From: CAIUGU01 sp040080215
GTDB taxonomy: Bacteria; Pseudomonadota; Gammaproteobacteria; Steroidobacterales; Steroidobacteraceae
Assembly (NCBI GenBank): GCA_040080215.1
Contig: JBEBIT010000004.1
Location: 1 to 64,000 of the forward strand
DNA length: 64,000 nucleotides
Direction: 5' to 3'
The translations under genes and the position numbers were made by a program. Shown piece by piece: positions 1-7,451 of the stretch; position 1 is the first letter of the stretch, and every line of letters begins with the position of its first letter. The notes below the pieces were generated by a model. That model saw only the letters and a program-made list of their open reading frames with translations, did not search any database and was not told the DNA's origin.

Positions 1-1135
1 GTTCCTGGCCCAGGCTGTATGCCTTGATGCCGGTTTCGCGCTCGTTGATGTCAACCTGCGCCGAGCCGTCCAGGTCCGTCTGCGTGAAGCGGCGGAGGTC
101 CTTGTACCCGGTGATCGAACGCACCGTGAAGGTGTCGTTGATGTTCCAGGTCGCGTCGAGCGTATGGCGCACCTGGTCGACCGTGAAGCCCCGCTTCGCG
201 GTAGTCAGCTTGCTGTCGTATTCTCCCAGCGCGCCGCCGGGATAGCCCGAGACGATCGATTGCGGGTTGTACGCGATGCCGACGGCGGCATAGACCCCGC
301 TCAGGGGGTACGTGCTGATTCTCCGGCCGCCAACGGTTGCAAAATTCTCAGGGGCGAGCTCTGCGACCACACGGCCGGGGCCGTTACGATCAGTGATCGA
401 GCTTTCGACGTTGTAACGGAACCGCAGGCTGCTGGTGGGGGTCCACAGGAAATCGGCCCGATACAGTTCATCGTTGACGTCGCCGTAGCGGGTGTCCGAG
501 AGGACGCTGCGCACAAAGCCCTCACGACGCTGGCTCGCGCCCGTGAACTTCGTCTTGAAGGTGTCACTGATCGGAATGTCGAACGAGGCCTGCACGTCAC
601 GACGCGCGAAGCTGCCGAGCGAGGCTTCCACCTTGCCGGCGTACTTGTCGCCAGGTGCCTTCGTCACGTAGTGCACGGCACCGCCGAGCGATGCGTTGCC
701 GAACAGCGTGCCCTGAGGGCCGCGAAGCACTTCGATGCGCTCGACTTCGACGACCGATGTCGTCAGGAGGCCGTCCGTCGTGGCCTGGTTGACGCCGTCG
801 ATGTACACGGCAACGCCGGGCAATCCACGGACGCGGAACGAGGCCTGCGATTCGCCGGTGTTGACGCCACCCATCACGGACAGGTTGGGCGCAACGGCGT
901 TCATGTTCTCGATGCGCTGGACGCCTTTCTCTTCGAGCGCGTCACCGCCAAAAGCGGAGATGGCGATCGGCACGTCCTGGAGGCTTTCCTCGCGACGACG
1001 TGCCGTGACGAGCACTTCTTCCACGGCCTGGGACACGCTCGGCGCGGCCGAGTACGAGACCGACGGACCAATGAGCGCTGCACCCAAACCTGCAGCCGTC
1101 ATCGCAATCCGCGAAATATCATTTCGTCTGGACAT
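1..1135 (-). CDS. TonB-dependent outer-membrane receptor, 3' part missing at window edge
   Basis: About 378 codons are visible, and the frame stays open to the window edge. Translation from the ATG at 1135 gives a short signal-like stretch, then EEVLVTARRREESLQDVP, the usual start of a plug domain. The plug motif RIEVLRGPQGTLFG and early beta-barrel sequence follow. A purine-rich GGGGGAG ribosome binding site precedes the ATG. Such receptors import scarce or bulky ligands across the outer membrane with TonB energy. The ligand is unknown. Its place beside a cluster of secreted hydrolase-like proteins suggests it brings in the substrate of that cluster (inference). A long opposite-strand frame over it is a shadow. 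Confidence 0.93.
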   Translation of the reverse strand, partial: MSRRNDISRIAMTAAGLGAALIGPSVSYSAAPSVSQAVEEVLVTARRREESLQDVPIAISAFGGDALEEKGVQRIENMNAVAPNLSVMGGVNTGESQASFRVRGLPGVAVYIDGVNQATTDGLLTTSVVEVERIEVLRGPQGTLFGNASLGGAVHYVTKAPGDKYAGKVEASLGSFARRDVQASFDIPISDTFKTKFTGASQRREGFVRSVLSDTRYGDVNDELYRADFLWTPTSSLRFRYNVESSITDRNGPGRVVAELAPENFATVGGRRISTYPLSGVYAAVGIAYNPQSIVSGYPGGALGEYDSKLTTAKRGFTVDQVRHTLDATWNINDTFTVRSITGYKDLRRFTQTDLDGSAQVDINERETGIKAYSLGQE

Positions 1136-1871
1136 GACTCCCCCTTCCTGATTGTAGAAACCGAAATCAAAACATTTGCGAAAGACTGGCGCCGTCGCGA
1201 GCTTCGCCCGTCCTGAACCCCTGCACCGATACCGATTCTGTTTCTTCGAAACAGTCCTGATGTTGGCATGCCGCCATCAGGACCGAAAATTCAATGAGTC
1301 ACTCTAACGGACTTTAACCGACGTTGCGGAATCCCGTCCCTGCCTTAAGGCTGATGACGAAAGCGTTCAGCAGCTGCTCGCACGATGCGCGTGGTAACCA
1401 CGATACAACGTGCAGAACAGAACGCTCGTTCAACGGTTTCCTCCCCGGCAAATGCGTGTGCAGAGCCCGAATTGCTCGATTTTTCTCTCCACAATACTGT
1501 CGCGCGGTGCTAATATTTCCACAATGCAACGTCGCGGTGTTGATTTCTCCACAATTGGGTAGTCGTTGTCAATACGCCACACATCTATAAATGTCTGGGG
1601 CGTTTGCGGCGAAGAAATCGCGTCTGACCAAGGCTTGGGCGCTGCACTGCGGCAAACTGGTGAGGATGGCACGAGCATGCGACGGGCACTCCAGTGTGAG
1701 CGCGTTGCAGCACGACTCACGAGGAGTGGGCTTTGCGAAGGCCGGGCAGGGGATTCCCCGGATTGCGGGTGATCGCTGCCGGACCCTAACGTCGTCCGCG
1801 CAGCCTCAGGGTGCCGAGATCAGTCAATAAAGAAGTGTGGAGCCGCGAAGGTTCCCGGGGGATTGAAAAGA
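1136..1871. other. 736-bp intergenic region between receptor and membrane-protein genes
   Basis: This region separates divergently transcribed genes. Short frames exist but none has convincing codon use or a recognisable product. It is more AT-rich than its surroundings in the middle (about 1460-1600) and holds the three 30-bp-spaced boxes listed separately. No RNA gene was recognised. Confidence 0.6.
1488..1555 (-). promoter_or_regulatory. Three ATTGTGGA boxes at exact 30-bp spacing
   Basis: TCCACAAT occurs on the plus strand at 1488-1495, 1518-1525 and 1548-1555, which reads ATTGTGGA towards the receptor gene. The two right-hand copies also share an upstream GTCGC...GGTG block, so the repeat is wider than the core. 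Related ATTGTnGA boxes occur at 11.5 kb. The layout suggests binding sites for one regulator on one face of the helix. The regulator is unknown. Confidence 0.55.
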
Positions 1872-2363
1872 ATGTCGCTCATGGATCTGGCCCGGTCTAT
1901 TCAGGACACCGACTTAGCCGTTGCACTTGCCTCGTCGGGTTACTTTTACCCGGTGATCGAGGGCACCCACGTGCTGTCCCTCGCGCTGGCAGTAGGCACC
2001 ATCATCTGGATTGACCTGAGGTTGGCGGGGATCACGATGCGCGGCCAGTCATTCACGCGGTTGTACTCCGCCTCGATGCCGGTGCTGCTCGTGGGATTCG
2101 GCGCCATGTTCGTCACCGGCCTGCTGCTCTTTTATGCACGCGCCGCCGACGTCTGGGGCAGCGGTTACTTCCGCATCAAGCTCATCTTGCTCGCGCTCTG
2201 CCTCATCAACGTCCTGGTCTACCACTTCATCGTCAATCGCGACGTTGCCAAGTGGGATACGGACGTCGTTCCGCCCCTCAAGGCCCGCATCTCGGGGCTG
2301 GCGTCGCTGGTTCTCTGGTTCTCGGTCGTCACCGCCGGGCGGCTGATGGCGTACAACATCTAA
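1872..2363 (+). CDS. Small four-helix membrane protein (DUF6644-like)
   Basis: A 163-residue protein with four predicted membrane segments and few charged residues inside them. ATG 1872 was chosen because GGGGGA (1857-1862) lies about 9 bases upstream. A TTG at 1863 and an ATG at 1881 are alternatives. It ends 24 bases before a second protein of the same build, and both have a short periplasmic or cytoplasmic loop followed by an FRIKL/FRLKM segment. The family resembles DUF6644 membrane proteins, whose function is unknown to me. Histidines in the first and third helices could bind haem or metal, but this is not shown. Confidence 0.7.
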   Translation: MSLMDLARSIQDTDLAVALASSGYFYPVIEGTHVLSLALAVGTIIWIDLRLAGITMRGQSFTRLYSASMPVLLVGFGAMFVTGLLLFYARAADVWGSGYFRIKLILLALCLINVLVYHFIVNRDVAKWDTDVVPPLKARISGLASLVLWFSVVTAGRLMAYNI

Positions 2364-2387
2364 AAGAAAACCCAAGGGAAACTCTCC

Positions 2388-2873
2388 ATGTCGTGGGATC
2401 TATTCAACCCCTTCGTCTCGTGGCTCGGTACCAGTTCGCTCGGCATGTGGATGGGGACGTCCACCGCCCGAATCGCGTGGCTGTTCGTGTTCCACCTCTT
2501 CGGCCTCATCCTGCTGATGGGCGGCGTCGTCTTCCTGAGCCTGCGACTGATGGGTCTGGTGCAGAAGACGACACCGGTTGCGGTCGCGGCGCGTCCGGTC
2601 TATCCGGTGATGACGATGGGCCTCGTGCTCATGGTGGTGACCGGCGGACTGATTTTCGCGGGTGGCGCCGTGGCGTACTTCGAGGGACAGTGGTTCCGGC
2701 TGAAGATGCTGTTGCTGGTCGCTGCGGTGGTCTACACCTTCACCGCGTTCCGCTCCGTCGCCTTCGCGGATGAAGGTCGCTTCGGCCAAGCCGTGAACGG
2801 GGCAGCCGGATTGCTCGCGCTGCTGTTGTGGTTTGGTGTGGCCTGGGCCGGTCGCGCGATCGCCTACTTCTAG
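2388..2873 (+). CDS. Small four-helix membrane protein, paralogue of the preceding gene (DUF6644-like)
   Basis: A 161-residue membrane protein with four hydrophobic segments, including a VFHLFGLILLMGGVVFLSLR helix and an FRLKMLLL segment that matches FRIKLILL in the upstream gene. AAGGGAAA lies just before the ATG. The two genes form a bicistronic unit that ends at the strong terminator at 2926-2960. Two related but distinct subunits encoded side by side suggest a heterodimer. The role is unknown. Proximity to a cytochrome b561 and secreted proteins hints at an electron-transfer or anchoring function (inference). Confidence 0.7.
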   Translation: MSWDLFNPFVSWLGTSSLGMWMGTSTARIAWLFVFHLFGLILLMGGVVFLSLRLMGLVQKTTPVAVAARPVYPVMTMGLVLMVVTGGLIFAGGAVAYFEGQWFRLKMLLLVAAVVYTFTAFRSVAFADEGRFGQAVNGAAGLLALLLWFGVAWAGRAIAYF

Positions 2874-2925
2874 CCCCCCCACTTTTAGCCCCCAACTTAA
2901 AGCCAAAGTCCATCTGCATAAAGAG

Positions 2926-2960
2926 AAGGGGGCATGGGTACTTCCCATGCCCCCTTTTTT
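2926..2960 (+). terminator. Strong bidirectional Rho-independent terminator
   Basis: A 13-bp stem (AAGGGGGCATGGG, 5-base loop, CCCATGCCCCCTT) is followed by a T run. It lies between the convergent genes ending at 2873 and 3033. The reverse strand also has a T-rich flank, so it may serve both. Confidence 0.9.
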
Positions 2961-3032
2961 GTTGCCGAACTACCGATCAGCCTTCACGCAACACCGAGGG
3001 CCGATGCTGCGTGGGGTGGCTGAGTGTTGGGG

Positions 3033-3896
3033 CTAGTTGTGGCCGAGACCTGCAGGGTCGCGAATCAGCCGGTTGAACTCGAGTTCCTCGCTGGGTGCGC
3101 AGATATCCTCGAGCAAGCCAGCCCAGCCCTCGGGAGTCTTGATGAAGTCCTTGGGCAGCAGCTTGAAGCGCTTGACGTCGCTGGTCCACGGCTTCTTGTA
3201 GAACTTCGGGTCGTTGACGACCATGACAAGTTCGAGTGTGTCCGCATTGATCCGGCGATAGCGTTCCGTCAGCTTCAGTTCGTCGCTGTGGGGATAGCCG
3301 AAGTAGTCGACCCACGTACGCTCGTCATGGCCGTTCGATTCGACCACGAGGGTGTCGCCTTCCCAATGCGCCACCGAATAGCCCCACCAGCGCGGCAGGT
3401 CCACGGGGAGGGTGGGCAACTTGCGGCCGTCCATCCAGATCGTCCTGATGCTGTCCCGCCATTCAATGTGCTGGATGAGGCGGTCGTTCAGCAGATGGAA
3501 CTCGATGGGGTCCGGGTAGAGCAGGCCACGCGACACGCCCATCGGATGACACGTGCCGTACAGGTCATTGCCGAGCGCCGGTGGCTGGCTGCGCCTGCGG
3601 CCGATGTGTTCCTCAGGATGTGCCGCTGCGTCCGCGCTTCCGAGCGCACGGCCATAGGAAGGAATGTTCTTGTCGAACGCAGCCTGGCCTTCCGGAGTGA
3701 ACTCCGGGAAGCTCATGCTGAATCCGCGATCGCCGCATTCCTTGCAGGTGCCGCCACCGCCAAAGCCGGTGGCGTTGCGGCTCCAGACTCCACTCAAGTC
3801 CTTTGGATTGTAAGAAGGCGCTGCACCCCAGGCCGTGGTCGACACGGTTACGATGGCTGCGACACCCGCCAGCAGGCTCGTCAGTCGATTGCTCAT
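3033..3896 (-). CDS. Secreted protein of unknown function, family A copy 1
   Basis: 287 residues. ATG 3896 follows AGGAGA at 8 bases. A signal peptide ends near AWGA. The mature protein begins with DLSGVW, then has a CKEC pair, IWMDGRKLP, GYSVAHWEGDTLVVESNG, YPHSDELKLTERY and an NDP motif, and ends in EFNRLIRD. Two paralogues lie at 13567 and 20085. Families C and D share its SD...E(R/Y)Y and (D/N)DP core. It is the last gene of the left arm, 28 bases after the DUF6152-like gene, the same pairing as at 13136-14526 and 19578-21053. The function is unknown. It probably acts in the periplasm. Confidence 0.8.
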   Translation of the reverse strand: MSNRLTSLLAGVAAIVTVSTTAWGAAPSYNPKDLSGVWSRNATGFGGGGTCKECGDRGFSMSFPEFTPEGQAAFDKNIPSYGRALGSADAAAHPEEHIGRRRSQPPALGNDLYGTCHPMGVSRGLLYPDPIEFHLLNDRLIQHIEWRDSIRTIWMDGRKLPTLPVDLPRWWGYSVAHWEGDTLVVESNGHDERTWVDYFGYPHSDELKLTERYRRINADTLELVMVVNDPKFYKKPWTSDVKRFKLLPKDFIKTPEGWAGLLEDICAPSEELEFNRLIRDPAGLGHN

Positions 3897-3924
3897 GATC
3901 TTGTTCTCCTGATTGGACGGGGCA

Positions 3925-4383
3925 TCACGGAGCCGGACGGGCTGCATCGGGATCGGGCGGGGGCTGGCCCGGGCCGCCTGAGGTCACGATCTCAACGCCC
4001 TGCTCATTCTGCATCTTGAGCAGCAGTCCCACCGTTCCACCTGCCTTGGCCGGCGCGATAGTGACCGTGATCGGCGTGCCGGGCTTGAGCGCTTCCATGG
4101 CCTTGGCGCGGCTCCATCCTGCCCTGATCAATGCGGCGGGATTGGGCAGCAGTTCGGCTCCCCACTTTTCCTTCTCGCCCTTGTCGTTGGTGAACTCGAA
4201 GAACAGGTTCGGGTGCGGGTTGGCATAGGTGAAGCTGACCACCGTGGCCTTCTTCGTCCACTGCTTGCTCCGGTCGTAGGAAATGTTGGTGCCATGGTGG
4301 GCGAATGCCTGACCTGCCGACACCAGGGTTCCAAAGGCCACCACCCAGGGCAACCATCTCGTCTTGCGCAACTTTGTATCCAT
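3925..4383 (-). CDS. DUF6152-like secreted protein, copy 1; mature N-terminus HHG
   Basis: 152 residues. ATG 4383 follows GGAGAG. The signal peptide ends AFA, so signal peptidase cleavage would leave His-His-Gly at the new N-terminus. A conserved NPHPNLFF segment follows near residue 65. The C-terminus is Pro/Gly/Ala-rich (GGPGQPPPDPD) and longer than in the two paralogues at 13136 and 19578. The family has no assigned function. The N-terminal histidine pair plus a conserved PH could form a metal site (inference). It lies between cytochrome b561 and family A copy 1 in the left arm. Confidence 0.8.
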   Translation of the reverse strand: MDTKLRKTRWLPWVVAFGTLVSAGQAFAHHGTNISYDRSKQWTKKATVVSFTYANPHPNLFFEFTNDKGEKEKWGAELLPNPAALIRAGWSRAKAMEALKPGTPITVTIAPAKAGGTVGLLLKMQNEQGVEIVTSGGPGQPPPDPDAARPAP

Positions 4384-4498
4384 CGATCTCTCCTCTAAAC
4401 CCGACTGCAATGATCAATCTCGAAACTTGCCGTAACGTCAATCCTGAAACCAGATCCGGCCCACCCGAGCCGATGCGCGCGCTCAAGCGCCCGGGTGC

Positions 4499-5110
4499 CT
4501 ATTTCCTTCCGTCTTCGCCGCCCTCAAGGGTGCGACCGATGCCCATGCGTGCGAGTTCCGGATGCTTGTCCTTGAACTGGTGCTTCAGCGCGGCCGCGAC
4601 GTGCAGGACCACGAGCCCGGCCAGAATCCACGCACCGACGTGATGCGCCTCCAGGAAGAAGTCGTGGAGTATGCGGCGATAGCCTGCGTCCGGATTCTGC
4701 TGCAGCACGCTGATCCGGGGGATGTCCGTGAACAACCAGATGCGGATGCCCGTCCCTGGCGGGCGCGGGGCGTTCGACGACAGGATCGAGAATCCGGCCA
4801 GCGGTACCGTCACCATCAGGAAGTAGAGGAACGCATGGGCGAGGTGGGCGACGGTCTTCTCCCACGCAGCCATCGTCGGAGCGAACTCGGGTGGCTTGTG
4901 CGTGACGCGCCACAGGATACGCAGGACGGCGAGACCCAGCACGGTGATTCCCACCGAGGCATGCACGCTGACAACCTGGTTCCTGAGCGGCTGCTGCAGG
5001 CTCTCCATGAACGTGCCAATGCAGATGTTGAAGATGATGAACAACGCAATGACCCAGTGGAACACGATGGCCGTCTTCGTGTAACGCTCAAGCGCCTGAT
5101 GCCGATCCAT
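4499..5110 (-). CDS. Cytochrome b561-family membrane protein
   Basis: 203 residues with four transmembrane helices in the CybB/b561 pattern. Candidate haem ligands are the histidines in IVFHWVIALF, VSVHASVGI, EAHHVGAW and LVVLHVAAALKH. The C-terminus KHQFKDKHPELARM is typical of the family. ACGGAGAA precedes the ATG. Such proteins carry electrons between quinol and periplasmic partners. It sits between the metallo-beta-lactamase and DUF6152-like genes, and the right arm has no counterpart. It may reduce a secreted partner from this cluster (inference). Confidence 0.9.
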   Translation of the reverse strand: MDRHQALERYTKTAIVFHWVIALFIIFNICIGTFMESLQQPLRNQVVSVHASVGITVLGLAVLRILWRVTHKPPEFAPTMAAWEKTVAHLAHAFLYFLMVTVPLAGFSILSSNAPRPPGTGIRIWLFTDIPRISVLQQNPDAGYRRILHDFFLEAHHVGAWILAGLVVLHVAAALKHQFKDKHPELARMGIGRTLEGGEDGRK

Positions 5111-5152
5111 GCGGGTTCTCCGTTGTCCTAGTCGTTGCCGCGCGGCGCGATG

Positions 5153-6178
5153 CTATCGCTTGGCGATTTCAGCCTGGATGCATTCAGACGAAATGTCCCA
5201 CAGCTTCACGTACTTCGAGGTCGTCGTGAGGAACGGGTTCTTCTCGCCGGGCTTGCGTGCCTTGAGGCGAGCGGCCCGTTCGGGCGTGCTGTCGAACAGC
5301 GCGTGGTTCTGGATCTCGACATCCACCTTCATCTTCTTGGCGGCATCCTGGAAGGACTTGGTGGAGGCAAGGTACTGCTTCAGCCCCTCGGTAGGAATGC
5401 GCCCTTGGTCGAGAATCGTTCCCGCGAAGATGGCCGCAGTGTGTTTCTTTCCGTTCTCGGTGACGTTGAAGATGTAGCCGAGCGAGCCCGGCGTGTGGCC
5501 CGGAATAGCATAGATGTTCACGGTCTGCTCACCGAGAACGTAAGGCTTGCCCGCTTCAAGGACCAAGTCCCGCTTCGGCTTGGGCAAAGGTGTCCCCTGG
5601 GCGGGCGGCGCGTTGGCCGGTGGCGTGGCGGGGTACATCAGATCCCAGTCCTTCGCATCGGTACCGACCCGGGTGCCGTACTTCTCCTGGAAATAGAGTG
5701 CGCCCGCGTAGTGATCGCCGTGTCCATGGCCCAGCAGGATGACCTTCACCTGGGCCGGATCGAGTCCCACTTTCTGCAAGCCCGCAAGGATGGAGTCGGG
5801 CTGCGCTGTCTCGCCGGAATCGATCATGATGATGCCGTCGCGGGTCGTGATGGCCCAGGCCGTGGTCTGCTGCCGCGGCGAGCTCGGGATCATGTAGAGG
5901 TTGTCGAACACCTTCATCGCTTCGAGCTGGGGCCCCGGGGCGTTGTAGTTTGTCGGCGTGCAGAAGAAGCTGAAGGCCCGCCCAAGGTCTTCGTCCTTGC
6001 CAGCCAGCTTCTTCGCGGCGGCAATGTGCTTGAGGGATTGCGGGTTATCGGGCAGACGCGACGCCGTCGTCGTTTCGCGCGGCGGTTCAGCGGCCTGCGC
6101 GACGTGCGGCGCGAAGGTGAACAACGCCGTTCCAGCCAGTAGGCACGGCGCGGCGATGGAGTTGAGTTTGCGAGTCAT
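5153..6178 (-). CDS. Secreted metallo-beta-lactamase-fold hydrolase, B3-like
   Basis: 341 residues with a signal peptide ending near AQA. The zinc motif HGHGDH (LLGHGHGDHYAGALYF) fits HxHxDH, with DSGE earlier and HTPGSLGY later, as in subclass B3 enzymes. A long C-terminal tail (KNPFLTTTSKYVKLWDIS) follows the fold. The usual ligands look intact, so it is probably an active hydrolase. B3 relatives act on beta-lactams, lactones or esters, and the substrate cannot be read from sequence. It occupies the position in the left arm that a dead amidohydrolase holds in the right arm. Confidence 0.85.
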   Translation of the reverse strand: MTRKLNSIAAPCLLAGTALFTFAPHVAQAAEPPRETTTASRLPDNPQSLKHIAAAKKLAGKDEDLGRAFSFFCTPTNYNAPGPQLEAMKVFDNLYMIPSSPRQQTTAWAITTRDGIIMIDSGETAQPDSILAGLQKVGLDPAQVKVILLGHGHGDHYAGALYFQEKYGTRVGTDAKDWDLMYPATPPANAPPAQGTPLPKPKRDLVLEAGKPYVLGEQTVNIYAIPGHTPGSLGYIFNVTENGKKHTAAIFAGTILDQGRIPTEGLKQYLASTKSFQDAAKKMKVDVEIQNHALFDSTPERAARLKARKPGEKNPFLTTTSKYVKLWDISSECIQAEIAKR

Positions 6179-6199
6179 GGTCAGTTCCCCTTGGCGATG

Positions 6200-6225
6200 G
6201 CCGCAACCTCATGTCAGGTTGCGGC
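6200..6225 (-). terminator. Intergenic hairpin between hydrolase genes
   Basis: A perfect 10-bp stem (GCCGCAACCT/AGGTTGCGGC) with a 6-base loop lies between the alpha/beta hydrolase and metallo-beta-lactamase genes. It has no T run, so it could be a weak terminator, processing site or mRNA stabiliser. Confidence 0.4.
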
Positions 6226-6268
6226 ATGGTTATTCCGACTTGTAACTGGACTGTCTCTGCGCTGCCCT

Positions 6269-7297
6269 TCAATCACCCGGACACATCAGCTTCGAGGGCG
6301 AAGAATCGAGCGAGCAGGCCTTCATGATCTCCACGAACTGCTCGGGCTGGGTGTTCTGCAGGTCATGTGTGCCGCCTGCGACCACTGCAAACTTTGCCTG
6401 CGGCATCTGTTCCTTCCACGCCTGCGCAACGCTGATCTTCATGATCTCGTCGCGGTCGCCGACCATGTCGATGGTTGGCATCTTGAGGTTCTTGACGGCG
6501 GCGAGCATGTCGTTGCGATGGGCATTGCGCGTGTACGGGAAGTTGTTCACGTAGCGGCGCTGCATCAGGCGAGCCTGGAAGGAGGGTGTCTGCCACCACT
6601 TGTTTTCATGCCACTGGTAAGCCGGCCACCCGGCCCAGATCGAGTAGTCCGAATTGAATCCCTTGCCCTCCGTGGCTGCGCGCTGCGCTTCGACAGCTCG
6701 TGGCGTCTGCGGCCTGCGGTCCTGCGGGCGCGTGAAGCATTCTCCGCCTTCAAGCGTCAGCGACTGCACCCGCTCGGGGAACTGGATTGCAGCGAACATC
6801 GCGTGGTAGCAGCCCATCGACGTGCCGATCAGGTGGAATTTGTCCACCTTCAGCTTGTCGAGCGCATGCACGAACACCGTGGCCATGTCGCGCATGTCGC
6901 GTTCGCCCTTGAGGACGTCATCGGGTCCCCAGCCGGGCGGGTTGATTTCGATCACCCGGTATTCGGTCGACAGCATGTCCTTCGCGGTGGACATCTCGAG
7001 ACCACCCGAGCCCGGGAAGCTCACGATGACGGGGCCTTTGCCTGCTTCGACGTAACGAACCTTGAAGCCGTCAACGTCGACGAAGCCTTCCTTGAAAGCC
7101 TTTCCAGGCAAGGGGCGCCTGACTTCAACAACGCGGGGCGGCCAGCCGGGTCCGGGCTCGACGGTCATGTCCGGAGCCACTTCGGGTGGCCAAGGCTGCG
7201 ACACTTGGGCGTTCGCGACGGAACTGCCACAGAGGGCCACTGCAATGCCTGTCAGGGCAATCCGCCGGAAGGTACGGTGAGCGTGTTCGCGAGACAT
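6269..7297 (-). CDS. Secreted alpha/beta hydrolase
   Basis: 342 residues. ATG 7297 is preferred over 7303 because AGGGG then lies 6 bases upstream. An N-terminal export signal ends near NAQ. The oxyanion region PGSGG, nucleophile elbow GTSMG (LIGTSMGCYHAMF), acid segment MVGDRDEI and catalytic histidine GGTHDLQ are in the usual order for an alpha/beta hydrolase. It probably cleaves an ester or similar bond in the periplasm. Hairpins on both sides suggest its own transcript or segmental control within the left arm. The right-arm hydrolase at 17611 belongs to a different subfamily. Confidence 0.88.
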   Translation of the reverse strand: MSREHAHRTFRRIALTGIAVALCGSSVANAQVSQPWPPEVAPDMTVEPGPGWPPRVVEVRRPLPGKAFKEGFVDVDGFKVRYVEAGKGPVIVSFPGSGGLEMSTAKDMLSTEYRVIEINPPGWGPDDVLKGERDMRDMATVFVHALDKLKVDKFHLIGTSMGCYHAMFAAIQFPERVQSLTLEGGECFTRPQDRRPQTPRAVEAQRAATEGKGFNSDYSIWAGWPAYQWHENKWWQTPSFQARLMQRRYVNNFPYTRNAHRNDMLAAVKNLKMPTIDMVGDRDEIMKISVAQAWKEQMPQAKFAVVAGGTHDLQNTQPEQFVEIMKACSLDSSPSKLMCPGD

Positions 7298-7394
7298 TGC
7301 CATCCCCTGGTCATCGTTCGATGAGTGGATTCGAGTTGGCGTGCATGAGTTGCACTGCCACCCGATCCGTTCTTCTCCAAACCGCGCTTCGCCT

Positions 7395-7430
7395 TAAAGA
7401 ATCCCCGGCAGAGCGTAACACTGCCGGGGA
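7395..7430 (-). terminator. Rho-independent terminator after family C copy 1
   Basis: A 10-bp stem TCCCCGGCAG/CTGCCGGGGA with a 9-base loop, followed on the minus strand by the T-rich TTCTTTA. It separates the 7452-9359 gene from the downstream hydrolase. Confidence 0.75.
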
Positions 7431-7451
7431 CTTGAATTCGGCGCCTGAAGC

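Noticed and set aside
164..1216. 350-codon plus-strand frame over the receptor gene
   Set aside because: The opposite strand encodes a clear TonB-dependent receptor with plug motifs. The plus frame is an Arg/His-rich shadow.
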